Positions 40,242 through 40,254 of a stretch of 40,254 nt of DNA are shown piece by piece. This DNA comes from RGIG5612 sp045616165. GTDB lineage: Bacteria; Bacillota; Clostridia; Lachnospirales; Lachnospiraceae. Each line of letters starts with the position of its first letter. Position 1 is the stretch's first letter. The notes beneath the pieces are model-generated. The model was not told the DNA's origin and ran no database searches. It worked only from the letters and a program-made list of their open reading frames with translations. The translations under genes and the position numbers were made by a program. Where the stretch lies: contig JAZLGF010000037.1 of NCBI GenBank assembly GCA_045616165.1, positions 1 through 40,254 on the forward strand, given 5' to 3'.

Positions 40242-40254
40242 TTAGGACCATAAC

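Overview
The window carries the replication-origin region of an AT-rich low-GC Gram-positive bacterium. I read it as a Clostridia/Lachnospiraceae-type genome from gene order and protein style. I had no database, so the taxonomic call is inference. The core is the classic origin block. rpmH-rnpA-yidD-yidC-jag-mnmE-mnmG-rsmG and parA-parB run leftwards, and dnaA-dnaN-yaaA-recF-gyrB-gyrA run rightwards. Between them (about 30.06-30.51 kb) lie DnaA boxes and divergent promoters. A second AT-rich stretch with DnaA-trio-like CTA triplets lies between dnaA and dnaN. Three parS sites sit near parA, at the rsmG start and at the mnmG stop.

Region by region: 1-1.8 kb is the 5' part of an N6-adenine DNA methylase with a nuclease-like N-terminus, preceded by a small excisionase-type HTH protein. 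1.8-2.7 kb is a junction zone. A displaced copy of the RlmD C-terminal tail, followed by its own terminator, lies about 570 bp from the tail of intact rlmD. This is the footprint expected of integration into the 3' end of rlmD. 2.7-10.2 kb is a leftward housekeeping run (rlmD, deoD, rsmI, trmN6-like, ricT, holB, a guanylate-kinase-like gene, an Orn/Lys/Arg decarboxylase), similar in order to the yaaO-holB-yaaT-yabB-yabC region of Bacillus. 10.5-13 kb holds nnrD, a LysR regulator and a cupin (DUF985) gene on the plus strand. 13.2-18 kb is a complete branched-chain amino-acid-type ABC importer. A tRNA-Arg(CCU) gene abuts the serS stop codon. 18.2-21.2 kb is serS-parB-parA. A short alpha/beta-hydrolase-like gene follows on the plus strand. 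The right end holds a lipoprotein gene and several strong hairpins.

The most unusual feature is a set of GC-rich, intergenic, nested fold-back sequences at about 10.4, 12.3, 13.0, 23.1, 23.4 and 25.6-25.9 kb, with an unrelated hairpin at 40.05 kb. They share core modules, but the stems around those cores differ from copy to copy and remain self-complementary. One pair forms a near-identical 166-bp direct repeat bracketing the cupin gene. They encode no transposase and fit no class I can name with confidence.

Most minus-strand genes left of the origin are co-oriented with the leftward fork. The nnrD-lysR-cupin cluster and the hydrolase are head-on exceptions, and each adjoins a fold-back element or the parS region. 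Every base-level statement was read by eye. Promoters, RNA structures and attachment sites are predictions.
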